NCBI GenBank assembly: GCA_963726125.1
Contig: CAVSBG010000004.1
Location: 62,001 to 126,000, forward strand
Origin: JAMXLO01 sp963726125
Lineage (GTDB): Bacteria > Pseudomonadota > Alphaproteobacteria > Acetobacterales > Acetobacteraceae
DNA length: 64,000 nucleotides
Direction of reading: 5' to 3'
Shown here: piece by piece, positions 46,782 through 55,833 of the stretch
Layout of the letters: each line of letters begins with the position of its first letter
Position numbering within the stretch: the stretch's first letter is position 1
Program-made: the position numbers and the translations under genes
Notes under the pieces: generated by a model
What the model was told of the DNA's origin: nothing
Databases searched by the model: none
What the model saw: the letters and a program-made list of their open reading frames with translations, nothing else

Positions 46782-47189
46782 TCACCAGACCGCGAGGCCA
46801 ACGAGCCACAGCAGCAGGGTCGCGACGATCGTTGCGATCACCACCGCCCAAGCGGATCGGTTGTACCAAGGCTGGTCGAACCCGTAGCCGGCGTCCCACA
46901 CCAGATGCCGGATGCCGGCAAAGAAATGGAAGAACAGCGCCGCGGACCAGCCGAACAGCAGCAGCATCCCGATCGGTGTCGCCAGGAACCATTGCACCGT
47001 CGCAAACGCGTCATCCGAGATCGCTGCCGCCACCAGCCACCAGGTGAACAGCAGTGTGCCCAAGGCCAGCCCCACGCCGGTGACACGGTGCGATATCGAC
47101 AGCGCCATGCTGAGCGGCCAGCGGTAGACCTGAAGGTGAGGGGATAGCGGGCGGCGAACCAGTTTGTCGTCCGAATTGCGCGCCACCAT
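46782..47189 (-). CDS. sdhC: Succinate dehydrogenase cytochrome b556 subunit
   Basis: 135 residues from the ATG at 47189; an in-frame TTG at 47213 would add eight residues. The SdhC signature RPLSPHLQVYRWPLSMALSISHRVTGVGL is complete, followed by three membrane helices and the haem-ligand region FHFFAGIRHLVWDAGYGF. First gene of the sdh operon; the promoter should lie in the roughly 170 bp upstream, before azoR ends at 47363. Confidence 0.94.
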   Translation of the reverse strand: MVARNSDDKLVRRPLSPHLQVYRWPLSMALSISHRVTGVGLALGTLLFTWWLVAAAISDDAFATVQWFLATPIGMLLLFGWSAALFFHFFAGIRHLVWDAGYGFDQPWYNRSAWAVVIATIVATLLLWLVGLAVW

Positions 47190-47362
47190 CAGCGCGTCGC
47201 GTACGTCCCTCAACGGATCGCTCCATAGTGTCGGCCGGCCGACTGGCCCTTGGCCGTTGCGGTTGCTTACGCTTCCGTGGCGGGAGGGTCAACGCGACGA
47301 CACATGGAACGCAAACGGCACACGCTCGTAGGCAGACCGCCCGTCCCGGCGTCCGCTTCGCT

Positions 47363-47992
47363 TCAGGCGCTTGCCCCGAGTGGCACCAGAGCATCGATCC
47401 GGCCGCGTCCGGCTCCAAGTGCCTGCGCCAGCGCTTCGGGCCCGCGCGACAGACCCTCCAGCGTGATGAATTGCAGATCGGTGATGCCGATGGTGCCGAA
47501 GATCGCGCGCAGATATGTCGTCAGGAAATCGGGCTGCGCGGGGGTGCCGCTCGGCGACGGACCTGTGAAATAGCCCCCCGACGCAATCACGACGTAGACG
47601 GGACGATCCTGCAGCAGCCCGACCTTGCCTTGTGGTGTGCTGCGAAACGTCCGATGGATGCGAACGATCTGGTCGATCCAGGCCTTCAGCGTCGCGGGCA
47701 CTGTGTAGTTGTTCATCGGCGTGCCGATGACCACCGCATCACAGGCTTCCAGTTCGGCGATCAATGCCTCCGAGGTTGCCAGCGCAGGCATGCCAAAGTC
47801 AGGCGGCGTCGCCAGGATGCCCGTCGCGAAGCCGCTGTCCACGAAACTCGGGGGCGTTGCGACCAGATCGCGTTCGATGAGCCGGGCTGCGGGATATGCC
47901 GCCAGCAGCCGCGCCACCAGTTCGCCCGACATCGTGCGGCTGTGCGCCAAAGGGCCACGCGGGCTACAGGTCAGGTGCAGGATCGTTCGCAT
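47363..47992 (-). CDS. azoR: FMN-dependent NADH-azoreductase
   Basis: 209 residues from the ATG at 47992 (MRTILHLTCSPRG). Flavodoxin-like fold with the family's FMN blocks: SPRGPLAHSRTMSGELVARL, GTPMNNYTVPATLKAWIDQIVR, and the VIASGGYFTG stretch. AzoR reduces azo compounds and quinones by a two-electron step, probably guarding against thiol or quinone stress. It follows the GNAT gene by about 10 bp on the same strand, and so may be part of the unit controlled by the divergent MocR regulator. Confidence 0.9.
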   Translation of the reverse strand: MRTILHLTCSPRGPLAHSRTMSGELVARLLAAYPAARLIERDLVATPPSFVDSGFATGILATPPDFGMPALATSEALIAELEACDAVVIGTPMNNYTVPATLKAWIDQIVRIHRTFRSTPQGKVGLLQDRPVYVVIASGGYFTGPSPSGTPAQPDFLTTYLRAIFGTIGITDLQFITLEGLSRGPEALAQALGAGRGRIDALVPLGASA

Positions 47993-48001
47993 CGTCAAAC
48001 C

Positions 48002-48434
48002 TCAGGCCAACGGCATCGCGAAGTGCGGCCCGGTCGGCAACATGCCATAGCGGAAATAGAACCGCTGGCCGAGCGCATTGTCGATCGCAGTATCCAGCAC
48101 GAGCCGCGTGATGCCGAGCGCACGCGCCTCGCCTCCCGACCGCATCGAGCAATCGCGCGCCGATCTGCCCGCGCCGCGCGGACGCCGCGACCACCAGATC
48201 GTCGACGTAGCAGAACCGGCCGCGGATCAGGTTCTCCTGCACGCGATAGCCGGCCACGCCGAGCGGCTGTGCGTCCTGCCACGCGGCCAGCAGCCGATAG
48301 CCCTCGGCGAACTGCCGCTGCACGCGTGACAGGAATTCCGCCACATCGGCCAGTTGTGGCCGGCGCTCGCGCATCACCGGAAAGCAGGCGACGAGCTCGG
48401 GTTCCGCTTCCGCGTGACGGAACGTGATGCTCAC
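48002..48434 (-). CDS. GNAT N-acetyltransferase, one frameshift
   Basis: Starts at a GTG at 48434 that overlaps the stop of the AhpD-like gene (GTGA). The text ADVAEFLSRVQRQFAEGYRLLAAW, GVAGYRVQENLIRGRFCYVDDLVVAA and RRGQIGARLLDA is a GNAT domain with the acetyl-CoA loop RRGQIG. At about 48130 one extra base shifts the frame, and the protein ends EARALGITRLVLDTAIDNALGQRFY...GPHFAMPLA at the TGA at 48002. About 143 residues when corrected. Acceptor substrate unknown. Confidence 0.85.
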
Positions 48435-48901
48435 GCCGCCTTCGACCTGGCGTTCGCCTCGACACGGTGCGGCATCCGCGTCGCGATCGCCACACGGTTC
48501 CACAGGTTGATCATGCCGATAAGCGCGATGAGATCGACAATCTCCTTGGGCGCGAAGTGCTTTTGCAGCGCCTCGTATTCGGCGTCGGGTGCGCCGCGCG
48601 TGGCGATCTCGGTCAGGCATTCGGTCCAGGCAAGAGCGGCCCGTTCGCGGTCGCTGTATAGTGGTGACTCGCGCCAGCCGTTGAGCAGATAAAGCCGCTG
48701 CTCGGTCTCGCCCTCGCGCCGTGCATCCCGGCTGTGCATGTCGAGGCAGTAGGTGCAGCCGTTGATCTGGGAGGCCCGCATCTTCACCAGATGCATCAGC
48801 GGCTTTTCCAGGCCGCAGTGCTGGAAGTAACCCTCCACGGCGCGAAGTGCGGCGTAACCCTCGGGAGCAAGTTCAAGCGCATTGAGGCGTGGTGCGTGCA
48901 T
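48431..48901 (-). CDS. Carboxymuconolactone decarboxylase / AhpD-like protein
   Basis: 156 residues from the ATG at 48901. The redox motif CTYCLDMHSRDAR (CxxC followed by a histidine three residues on) is that of AhpD-like alkylhydroperoxidases, preceded by LMHLVKMRASQING. Likely a small peroxidase-type enzyme. It overlaps the downstream GNAT gene by 4 bp and is divergent from the MocR-type regulator gene 91 bp away, the usual layout for a regulator controlling its neighbour. Confidence 0.92.
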   Translation of the reverse strand: MHAPRLNALELAPEGYAALRAVEGYFQHCGLEKPLMHLVKMRASQINGCTYCLDMHSRDARREGETEQRLYLLNGWRESPLYSDRERAALAWTECLTEIATRGAPDAEYEALQKHFAPKEIVDLIALIGMINLWNRVAIATRMPHRVEANARSKAA

Positions 48902-48992
48902 GGGTTCGTCTCCTATGAGCAAGAGGACGCAACGCAGGTAGGCGCTCTTTGGCCTAGAGGCGAGGGCCAAAAAGCTGCAAACTGACTGGGCC

Positions 48993-50468
48993 ATGCCAGA
49001 CATACCCATCATCCTGGACCCAGGCGCCACGGGTCCCGTTTATCGGCAGATCGTCACGCGCCTACGCGACGCCATTCTCTCCGGCACGCTGCCCGCTGGG
49101 GTGCGCCTGCCATCCTCGCGCAGCCTTGCCAGTCAGCTCGGCGTCGCCCGCGGTACGGTGGAAGCCGCCTATGCGGTACTCGCCGGTGAGGGCGTGCTGC
49201 TGTCGCGTGGCTCGGCTGGCACAGTGGTCTCGCCGCACATGGCCGCACGGGGGGGCTCGCGCACATATCGTGCGGCGCCAGTCCCGCCGGCAGCAGTGGA
49301 CCGCCAAACGCCGCAGCACGTCCTGCCATTCCGCATGGGTCTGCCCGCCCTCGATGCGTTTCCCCGCAAGCTCTGGTCGACGCTGGCAGCCCGAGAAATC
49401 CGTCGCATAACCGGCGACGATCTGGCCTATCCGGATCCCGCCGGCCACCGTCCATTGCGGGAGATGATTGCGAGCTACCTTGGCCTCAGCCGGGGAATCA
49501 CCATCAGCCCGGAGCAGGTGCGGGTGACCGGCGGCTTCCAGGGTGCCCTGTCGCTGATCATCAGCGCCATCCTGCGTCCCGGCGATGCGGTCTGGGTCGA
49601 GGACCCCGGATATCCGCCGGCGCGCGACGCTCTGCTGGCTTCGCGGGCCAGGCTCGTGCCGGTACCGGTCGATGATGATGGCATGCGCGTCGAAACGGCG
49701 ATCAAACAGGCGCCGAAAGCACGCCTGGCGCTGGTCACGCCCACCCATCAAAGCCCGCTTGGCGTCACATTGACGCTGGAGCGGCGGTTGTCGCTCCTCG
49801 CGTGGGCGGCGCAGTCCGGCGCCTGGATATTGGAAGACGATTACGACAGCGAGTTTCGCTACACGGGGTACCCGCTGCCGGCGCTGAAGAGCCTCGATCA
49901 CGCCGATCGCGTGTTGTTCGTGGGCAGCTTCAGCAAAGTGATGTTTCCTGGGCTGCGCCTTGGTTATCTCGTCGTGCCGGACCCGTTGGTCAAAGACATC
50001 GCCCGCGCCAACAGTCTGTTGCAATTTGGCCAGTCGGGCCTGGAGCAGCGTGTGGTGGCGAGTTTCATGGCCCAGGGCCACTTCGCCCGCCATCTGCGCC
50101 GCATGCGATCACTCTACGCCGCGCGCCGTCACGCTTTGGCAGAGGCGCTCGGCGCGGCGTTCGGAGATCGCATCAACCTGCAGCTGCAAGCCGGTGGCAT
50201 GCACCTGATCGCACGGTTCACCGACAACATCGACGACACCGAACTGGCGCGCCGTGCTGTGTCTCGCGGCCTCGCACCCGTCGCTCTGTCGAGCCTGACC
50301 GTGCAGCATCCGTGCGGCACAGGGCTGCTTCTTGGCTTCACCAACATCCCGGCAACAGAAGCACCGGCGGCAACCGACCGCTTGGCCAAACTTTTATATT
50401 CCCCCGCCCCTTGCGGGAGGGGGAAGGGGGAGGGGGCGCCCTTGTTTGCGACCCCGCTGCGGGGCTAA
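48993..50468 (+). CDS. pdxR: PdxR/MocR-type GntR regulator with aminotransferase domain
   Basis: 491 residues. The N-terminal GntR winged helix spans about 10-75 (GPVYRQIVTRLRDAILSGTLPAGVRLPSSRSLA). A class I/II aminotransferase-like domain follows, with the PLP-lysine block FVGSFSKVMFPGLRLGYL and EDDYDSEFRY. MocR proteins use PLP as effector. Family membership is sure; true PdxR function (vitamin B6 synthesis) is not, and control of the divergent AhpD-GNAT-azoR genes is likely. The last about 25 residues (from YSPAPCGRGKGEG) are read through a G-rich extragenic repeat and are probably not functional. Confidence 0.88.
   Translation: MPDIPIILDPGATGPVYRQIVTRLRDAILSGTLPAGVRLPSSRSLASQLGVARGTVEAAYAVLAGEGVLLSRGSAGTVVSPHMAARGGSRTYRAAPVPPAAVDRQTPQHVLPFRMGLPALDAFPRKLWSTLAAREIRRITGDDLAYPDPAGHRPLREMIASYLGLSRGITISPEQVRVTGGFQGALSLIISAILRPGDAVWVEDPGYPPARDALLASRARLVPVPVDDDGMRVETAIKQAPKARLALVTPTHQSPLGVTLTLERRLSLLAWAAQSGAWILEDDYDSEFRYTGYPLPALKSLDHADRVLFVGSFSKVMFPGLRLGYLVVPDPLVKDIARANSLLQFGQSGLEQRVVASFMAQGHFARHLRRMRSLYAARRHALAEALGAAFGDRINLQLQAGGMHLIARFTDNIDDTELARRAVSRGLAPVALSSLTVQHPCGTGLLLGFTNIPATEAPAATDRLAKLLYSPAPCGRGKGEGAPLFATPLRG
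50395..50464 (+). repeat. C/G-rich extragenic repeat overlapping the end of pdxR
   Basis: A block of C5GC4 TTGCGGGAGGG followed by long G runs interrupted by single A residues, then the perfect hairpin CCCCGC-T-GCGGGG at 50452-50464. I have seen such runs as dispersed repeats in Acetobacteraceae, but this cannot be checked within the window. The final hairpin, just before the convergent gene end at 50487, may help end transcription although no T run follows. Confidence 0.5.
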
Positions 50469-50486
50469 CGAACCACCAAACCACAT

Positions 50487-51485
50487 TTACATATTCAGCA
50501 TTGCCCCAACCAACGCGCCCTTGGCCGTCGTGTTCAGCGGATCCTTGGCCAGATAGACGTCGCTGATCCTGACAGGCAGCTCGGTCGCCGTGATCACTGA
50601 CTGCAGCCGCGGCAGGAAATTGCGCGCCATCGCCGTGCCGCCGGCGCACACGATCGGTATCGGCCGAGGAAAGCTCGGCAGCTTCTTCAACTCAGCCATC
50701 GCACTCTGCAATGCCTTCACCGCCGTCTCGATCACGTCGATATAATAGGCGGACAGCGCCCGGTCGATCGAACTGCCGACATCGTCGTCGAGGCTGAAGC
50801 CGTTCTCCTTGTGCAGCCGCACCGTGGTCCGCGTTTCGCCGGTCACCGAGGACGCGCTTTGATCGATATAATCACCAGCGCGGCTGGTCGCGACCGTCAG
50901 CACCGGCAGCCCGAGATACGCGACGCACATGTTGCACATGCCACCACCGAAGCTCATGCCGATGCCGGTGAAGTTGGCGTCCTTCAACTCGGAATAGATC
51001 ACAGCAAGGCCCTCGTTGATCGCCTTCGCCTGATAGCCCAGCCTCTCGCAGATGGTCTGCACCGAGCGCGCATGAAAGATCAGGTCGGAGCCGCGCTCAA
51101 CCGGCGCGCACGGCACGCTGAGGCACAGCTTCTCTCCGCTCGACGCTTTCCCGCACAAACGCCCGAGCAACAGCTCGATCATCTGCACGTTCTTCGGCTC
51201 GGCCGGGTTGAGCAGGCCACCCTGCATGGGCCTGCGCGTGTCGCCATCGAGGAATTTCGCGAATTCGTCGGCTCGGTTGCCATAGACGTAGATATGCGAC
51301 CCCTCGACCTGGTGCAGGATGCGCTCGCGCGACAGCATCTGCTCTGTCATCTTGCTATAGGGGATGCCCACGAAGGCATTGAGCTGCGGGTTGAAGTCGA
51401 CGTCTTCCCCGTTCAGCGTGGCGAGGACGATGCGACTCGTTCCAATATCGAGCCCTTTGACAGCTTGTTGTGTTGTGGTGCTCAT
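50487..51485 (-). CDS. Actin-like ATPase (MreB/ParM/MamK superfamily)
   Basis: 332 residues from the ATG at 51485 with AGGAGA upstream. The five actin-fold ATPase motifs are visible: phosphate-1 GLDIGTSR (11-18), connect-1 INEGLAVIYSEL (156-167), phosphate-2 GIGMSFGGGMCNM (174-186), adenosine motif IVCAGGTAMARNF (278-290) and connect-2 GALVGAML (323-330). It is shorter than MreB (about 345) and FtsA and has none of FtsA's inserted subdomain. It follows a coiled-coil gene by 25 bp, forming a two-gene operon. Polymer formation and role are unknown; no centromere-like repeats or ParR are visible. Confidence 0.75.
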   Translation of the reverse strand: MSTTTQQAVKGLDIGTSRIVLATLNGEDVDFNPQLNAFVGIPYSKMTEQMLSRERILHQVEGSHIYVYGNRADEFAKFLDGDTRRPMQGGLLNPAEPKNVQMIELLLGRLCGKASSGEKLCLSVPCAPVERGSDLIFHARSVQTICERLGYQAKAINEGLAVIYSELKDANFTGIGMSFGGGMCNMCVAYLGLPVLTVATSRAGDYIDQSASSVTGETRTTVRLHKENGFSLDDDVGSSIDRALSAYYIDVIETAVKALQSAMAELKKLPSFPRPIPIVCAGGTAMARNFLPRLQSVITATELPVRISDVYLAKDPLNTTAKGALVGAMLNM

Positions 51486-51510
51486 CGTGAAGTCTCCTGA
51501 GAGAAAACGA

Positions 51511-52179
51511 TCAAGACGGTCTTTCACGGGACGTAAAGCGCCGGCGTGACGCGACAGCAGGCGACTCAATGCCGAACGCACCGAGCACGTCGGCGACGCA
51601 TTGTCGTAACTTCGGTCGTCGCTGTGCGGCCTCCTCCTCCGTTCCGGTTTCATCCGGCGGAGAGGCCTTGCCATCCAGCCTGTGCATGAGGTCCACGATC
51701 CAATCGGAGGCGGCACTCTCCGGCCCGGCGGAAAGCCGCGCGACTGGCCCGCTGTCACGATCGCCGGCGACCGCTTCAGCATGCTGCTTCTGGAGCAGCC
51801 GCAACAGGATGACCAGGACCGGGCCAAGCTCTGCCTCAAGTGCCGTCCTCACCTCGCGGCAGATGGCGTCCCGATTTACCTCCGCCGGCGCTGTCTCGGT
51901 TGCCGTCTCCGCGGCATGGATCGCCTGTTCCTGTTCGATCACCTTCAGCAGCGCCACGACCCGCGCATTGAGGCGCGCATTCTCCTGCAGCAACCGCTCG
52001 ATCTCGTCGTCGCGCAGGTCCGTAAGATCGGTTGACCCGGGCATGCCTTTCGCTGACCGGAAGCCGCGTGACTGCGTCGCGCCGCCAAACGGCTGCATCC
52101 GGTCCGCGTCCCGTCTTGTTTCGCGCAGCGCCACAACGATTTCCTCCATCGATGGCTCGCGCTCGGCGCGTTGCACCAT
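51511..52179 (-). CDS. Coiled-coil protein paired with the actin-like ATPase
   Basis: 222 residues from the ATG at 52179, with AGGAGG about 10 bases upstream. The N-terminal 45 residues are polar. Residues about 52-85 form a leucine-heptad coiled coil (DEIERLLQENARLNARVVAL, then LKVIEQEQA), followed by a helical part and an Ala/Glu-rich linker; the C-terminal third is basic at its end (ASRRRFTSRERPS). No family recognised. It is the first gene of the pair with the actin-like ATPase, so a role as its adaptor or anchor is a reasonable but unproven inference. Confidence 0.65.
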   Translation of the reverse strand: MVQRAEREPSMEEIVVALRETRRDADRMQPFGGATQSRGFRSAKGMPGSTDLTDLRDDEIERLLQENARLNARVVALLKVIEQEQAIHAAETATETAPAEVNRDAICREVRTALEAELGPVLVILLRLLQKQHAEAVAGDRDSGPVARLSAGPESAASDWIVDLMHRLDGKASPPDETGTEEEAAQRRPKLRQCVADVLGAFGIESPAVASRRRFTSRERPS

Positions 52180-52411
52180 GACGGCGTTGGTCCTCCTTCA
52201 TCATTCGGGTTACAGGCAGTTTGCGGTTGTCCACCGCATGGACGTCCGCACGTTCCAACTCGGTCACGTCGCAGGCTGACGCTCAAGTTCTGAACGGACA
52301 GTTAACACCGCCGCATTCCCTTCCCGCGGGCGCTCCTGGCGAAATCGAATGAACACTGGCGGGAATGGTTCAGGTATCGGATCATTCATCTCAAAGTCGG
52401 GGAGTGCACGG

Positions 52412-53206
52412 ATGCAGACCGAGGCGAGCGGCGCGCCCATTCTGGCGGCCCGCGACGTGGTAAAGAGTTACGGTGAAGGAACAGTTCTCAAGGGCATATC
52501 CCTCGACATCGCCGAGGGCGACCTGGTGTCGATCATCGGCCCGTCCGGTTGCGGCAAGTCGACGCTGCTGCGCTGCCTGAACTTCCTCGAAATCCCCGAC
52601 AGCGGCTCGATCACCGTCGACGGCGTCGCCATCAGCCGCAAAAATGCATCCGAACCGTGGGACCGTGCCGCCGCCAGCCGTGCGCGAACGTTGCGCGCTC
52701 AGGTCGGCATGGTGTTCCAGAGCTTCAACCTGTTCCCGCACCGCACGGTGCTCGACAACGTCATGCTCGCACCGATGGTGGTGAAGGGTGAACCCCGCAA
52801 GACCGCGCAGGACCGCGCCGAAGAGCTGCTGCGCAAAGTCCATCTGGCCGAATTCGCACACCGCTATCCCGCACAACTCTCCGGCGGCCAGCAGCAGCGC
52901 GCGGCCATCGCCCGCGCGCTGGCCATGGCACCAAAGGTCATGCTGTACGACGAACCGACCTCATCGCTCGACCCGGCTTTGGTGGATGAGGTCCTCCAGG
53001 TCATGCGCGATCTCGACGCCGAAGGCATGACCCAGATCGTCGTCACCCACGAGATGCGTTTCGCGCGCGACGCCTCGGACTACATCGTCTTCATGGACGC
53101 CGGCGAGATCGTCGAAATCTCCGGCGAGGACGAGATCTTCGACCACCCCAAGGATCCTCGCACGCGCCATTTCCTGCGCCGCTTCGCCGCGGAGGCGCGG
53201 GCATGA
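52412..53206 (+). CDS. Polar amino acid ABC transporter ATPase
   Basis: 264 residues from the ATG at 52412; an in-frame ATG at 52349 would add 21 low-complexity residues. Walker A GPSGCGKST, Q-loop VGMVFQSFNLFPHRTVLDNVMLAP, signature LSGGQQQR, Walker B VMLYDEPTSSLDP and the switch His in VTHEM. The FNLFPHRTVLDN and DEPTSSLDP blocks are those of GlnQ/HisP-type ATPases. The stop overlaps the next gene (ATGA), which encodes the binding and membrane parts. Confidence 0.92.
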   Translation: MQTEASGAPILAARDVVKSYGEGTVLKGISLDIAEGDLVSIIGPSGCGKSTLLRCLNFLEIPDSGSITVDGVAISRKNASEPWDRAAASRARTLRAQVGMVFQSFNLFPHRTVLDNVMLAPMVVKGEPRKTAQDRAEELLRKVHLAEFAHRYPAQLSGGQQQRAAIARALAMAPKVMLYDEPTSSLDPALVDEVLQVMRDLDAEGMTQIVVTHEMRFARDASDYIVFMDAGEIVEISGEDEIFDHPKDPRTRHFLRRFAAEARA

Positions 53207-54735
53207 TTCGTTATGTCGCTCTGATCATCGCTCTGCTGTCGACAGCACCGGCGCTGGCGCAGCAAACGCCGGACCTCACCTTCGGCGCCGACGCGAAATC
53301 CAACGCGCCCTACGCCTTCGCCGACCCCGCCGATCAGAGCAGGCTGATCGGATTCGAGAAGGAAATCATCGACGCGGTTGCGAAGCGAATGGGCCGCACC
53401 GCGCGGCTGGTACAGAACGACTGGGATGCATTGATCCCAGGCCTCAACCGCGGCCTGTATGACGTCGTGATGAACGGTCTGGAGATCACCCCGGAGCATG
53501 AGGAGGTGGTCAATTTCTCCACCCCCTACTATACGACCTTCGAACAGCTCGCGGTCCGTACGGACGACCCATACCACAATCTTGCGGACCTCCACGGCCG
53601 CAAGGTCGGCACCCTGAAAGCATCCCTCGCCGAACGCATCCTGCAGGCCGCCGGCAATGTCGTCGTCGTCACCTACGATGAGGAGGTTGCCGCCTACAGC
53701 GATCTGGCCAATGGGCGCACTGACGGCGTGCTGCTCGATTATCCGATCGCAATGTACTACGCTGTGCCGAACCCCGCATTGCGACTGACCGGCGATCCCA
53801 TCGGCCGCATCCGCTACGGCATAGCCATGCGCAAGGACGACACCGAACTCCTGCGGCAGGTGAACGCGGCGCTCAAGGCGATCATGGACGACGGCGAGCT
53901 GCGTCGCATTCTGGAACGCTGGAAGCTATGGACGCCGACAATGGCGGCGGAGCTGAACGACTTCTCGCCCTCCACTGTCGCGCCGGTGATGTACGACCAG
54001 TTCATGCGGGACACCGCACCAGCCAAGAATTGGCGCGCGACACTGCTTCGCTATATCAGCTTCCTTCCGCTGCTGGCCGAGGCTGCTGTGGTCACGCTGG
54101 AAGTCTCCATCCTCGGGATGGTGGTCGCGGTGGTCGTGGGCCTCGCCCTTGCGATCATCCGCCGCTATGGCCCACCGTTCGCCGCCACCCTGACGGTAGG
54201 CTACATTGAGACGGTCCGCGGCACGCCGCTGCTCATCCAGATCCTGTTCATCTTCTATGGATTGCCCAATATCGGCATCAAACTCGATCCATTCGTTGCC
54301 GGTGTGCTGGCGCTCGGGCTGAACTACGCCGCGTATGAAGCCGAGAACTACCGCGCTGGCCTCAGCGCTATCCCGCACGGTCAGACGGAGGCGGCGGTCG
54401 CGCTCAACATGACCCAGGCACAGGCCCTGCGCTACGTGATCGTGCCGCAGGCGTTCCGCATCGTCATGCCGGTGATGACCAACGATTTCATTTCGTTGTT
54501 GAAGGATTCATCGCTGGTCTCCGTCATCACCATGTCGGAGCTGACGCGCACCTACGAACAGATATCCACCACCTACTACGACTATTTCGGCACCGGCCTC
54601 CTGGTGGGCGCGGTCTACCTGCTCATCGGCCTGCCGTTCGTACGTCTGGCGCGTTGGACAGAGCGACGGCTGAACACGACCACGCGCCTGCCACGCGGAA
54701 GGCCAGCAGCCGCGGCAGCCGCGCCCGCCGAGTAG
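53203..54735 (+). CDS. Fused amino acid ABC substrate-binding protein and permease
   Basis: 510 residues. A signal peptide (1-19, APALAQ) precedes a family 3 binding domain (about 22-245; LIGFEKEIIDAVAKRMGR, YDVVMNGLEITPEHEEVVNFSTPYY, DLANGRTDGVLLDYPIA). After a linker, a GlnP-type permease follows (about 280-490; VTLEVSILGMVVAVVVGLALAIIRR, YIETVRGTPLLIQILFIFYGLP, EAAVALNMTQAQALRYVIVPQAFRI). One gene thus supplies both periplasmic receptor and channel for the ATPase encoded just upstream. Substrate is probably a polar amino acid. The C-terminal tail is Ala/Pro-rich. Confidence 0.92.
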   Translation: MIRYVALIIALLSTAPALAQQTPDLTFGADAKSNAPYAFADPADQSRLIGFEKEIIDAVAKRMGRTARLVQNDWDALIPGLNRGLYDVVMNGLEITPEHEEVVNFSTPYYTTFEQLAVRTDDPYHNLADLHGRKVGTLKASLAERILQAAGNVVVVTYDEEVAAYSDLANGRTDGVLLDYPIAMYYAVPNPALRLTGDPIGRIRYGIAMRKDDTELLRQVNAALKAIMDDGELRRILERWKLWTPTMAAELNDFSPSTVAPVMYDQFMRDTAPAKNWRATLLRYISFLPLLAEAAVVTLEVSILGMVVAVVVGLALAIIRRYGPPFAATLTVGYIETVRGTPLLIQILFIFYGLPNIGIKLDPFVAGVLALGLNYAAYEAENYRAGLSAIPHGQTEAAVALNMTQAQALRYVIVPQAFRIVMPVMTNDFISLLKDSSLVSVITMSELTRTYEQISTTYYDYFGTGLLVGAVYLLIGLPFVRLARWTERRLNTTTRLPRGRPAAAAAAPAE

Positions 54736-54764
54736 GACCGGGCGCGCACCAATTGCGGCGAGTA

Positions 54765-55796
<1,032 letters not shown>

Positions 55797-55833
55797 GCGA
55801 CCTCTCCTCGTGCGCGTGGGCGATCAGTTAGCG

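Noticed and set aside
50487..52179. Plasmid-type ParM-ParR partition locus
   Set aside because: The upstream partner does not look like ParR (no ribbon-helix-helix start), no iterons or centromere repeats are visible, and the surroundings are chromosomal.
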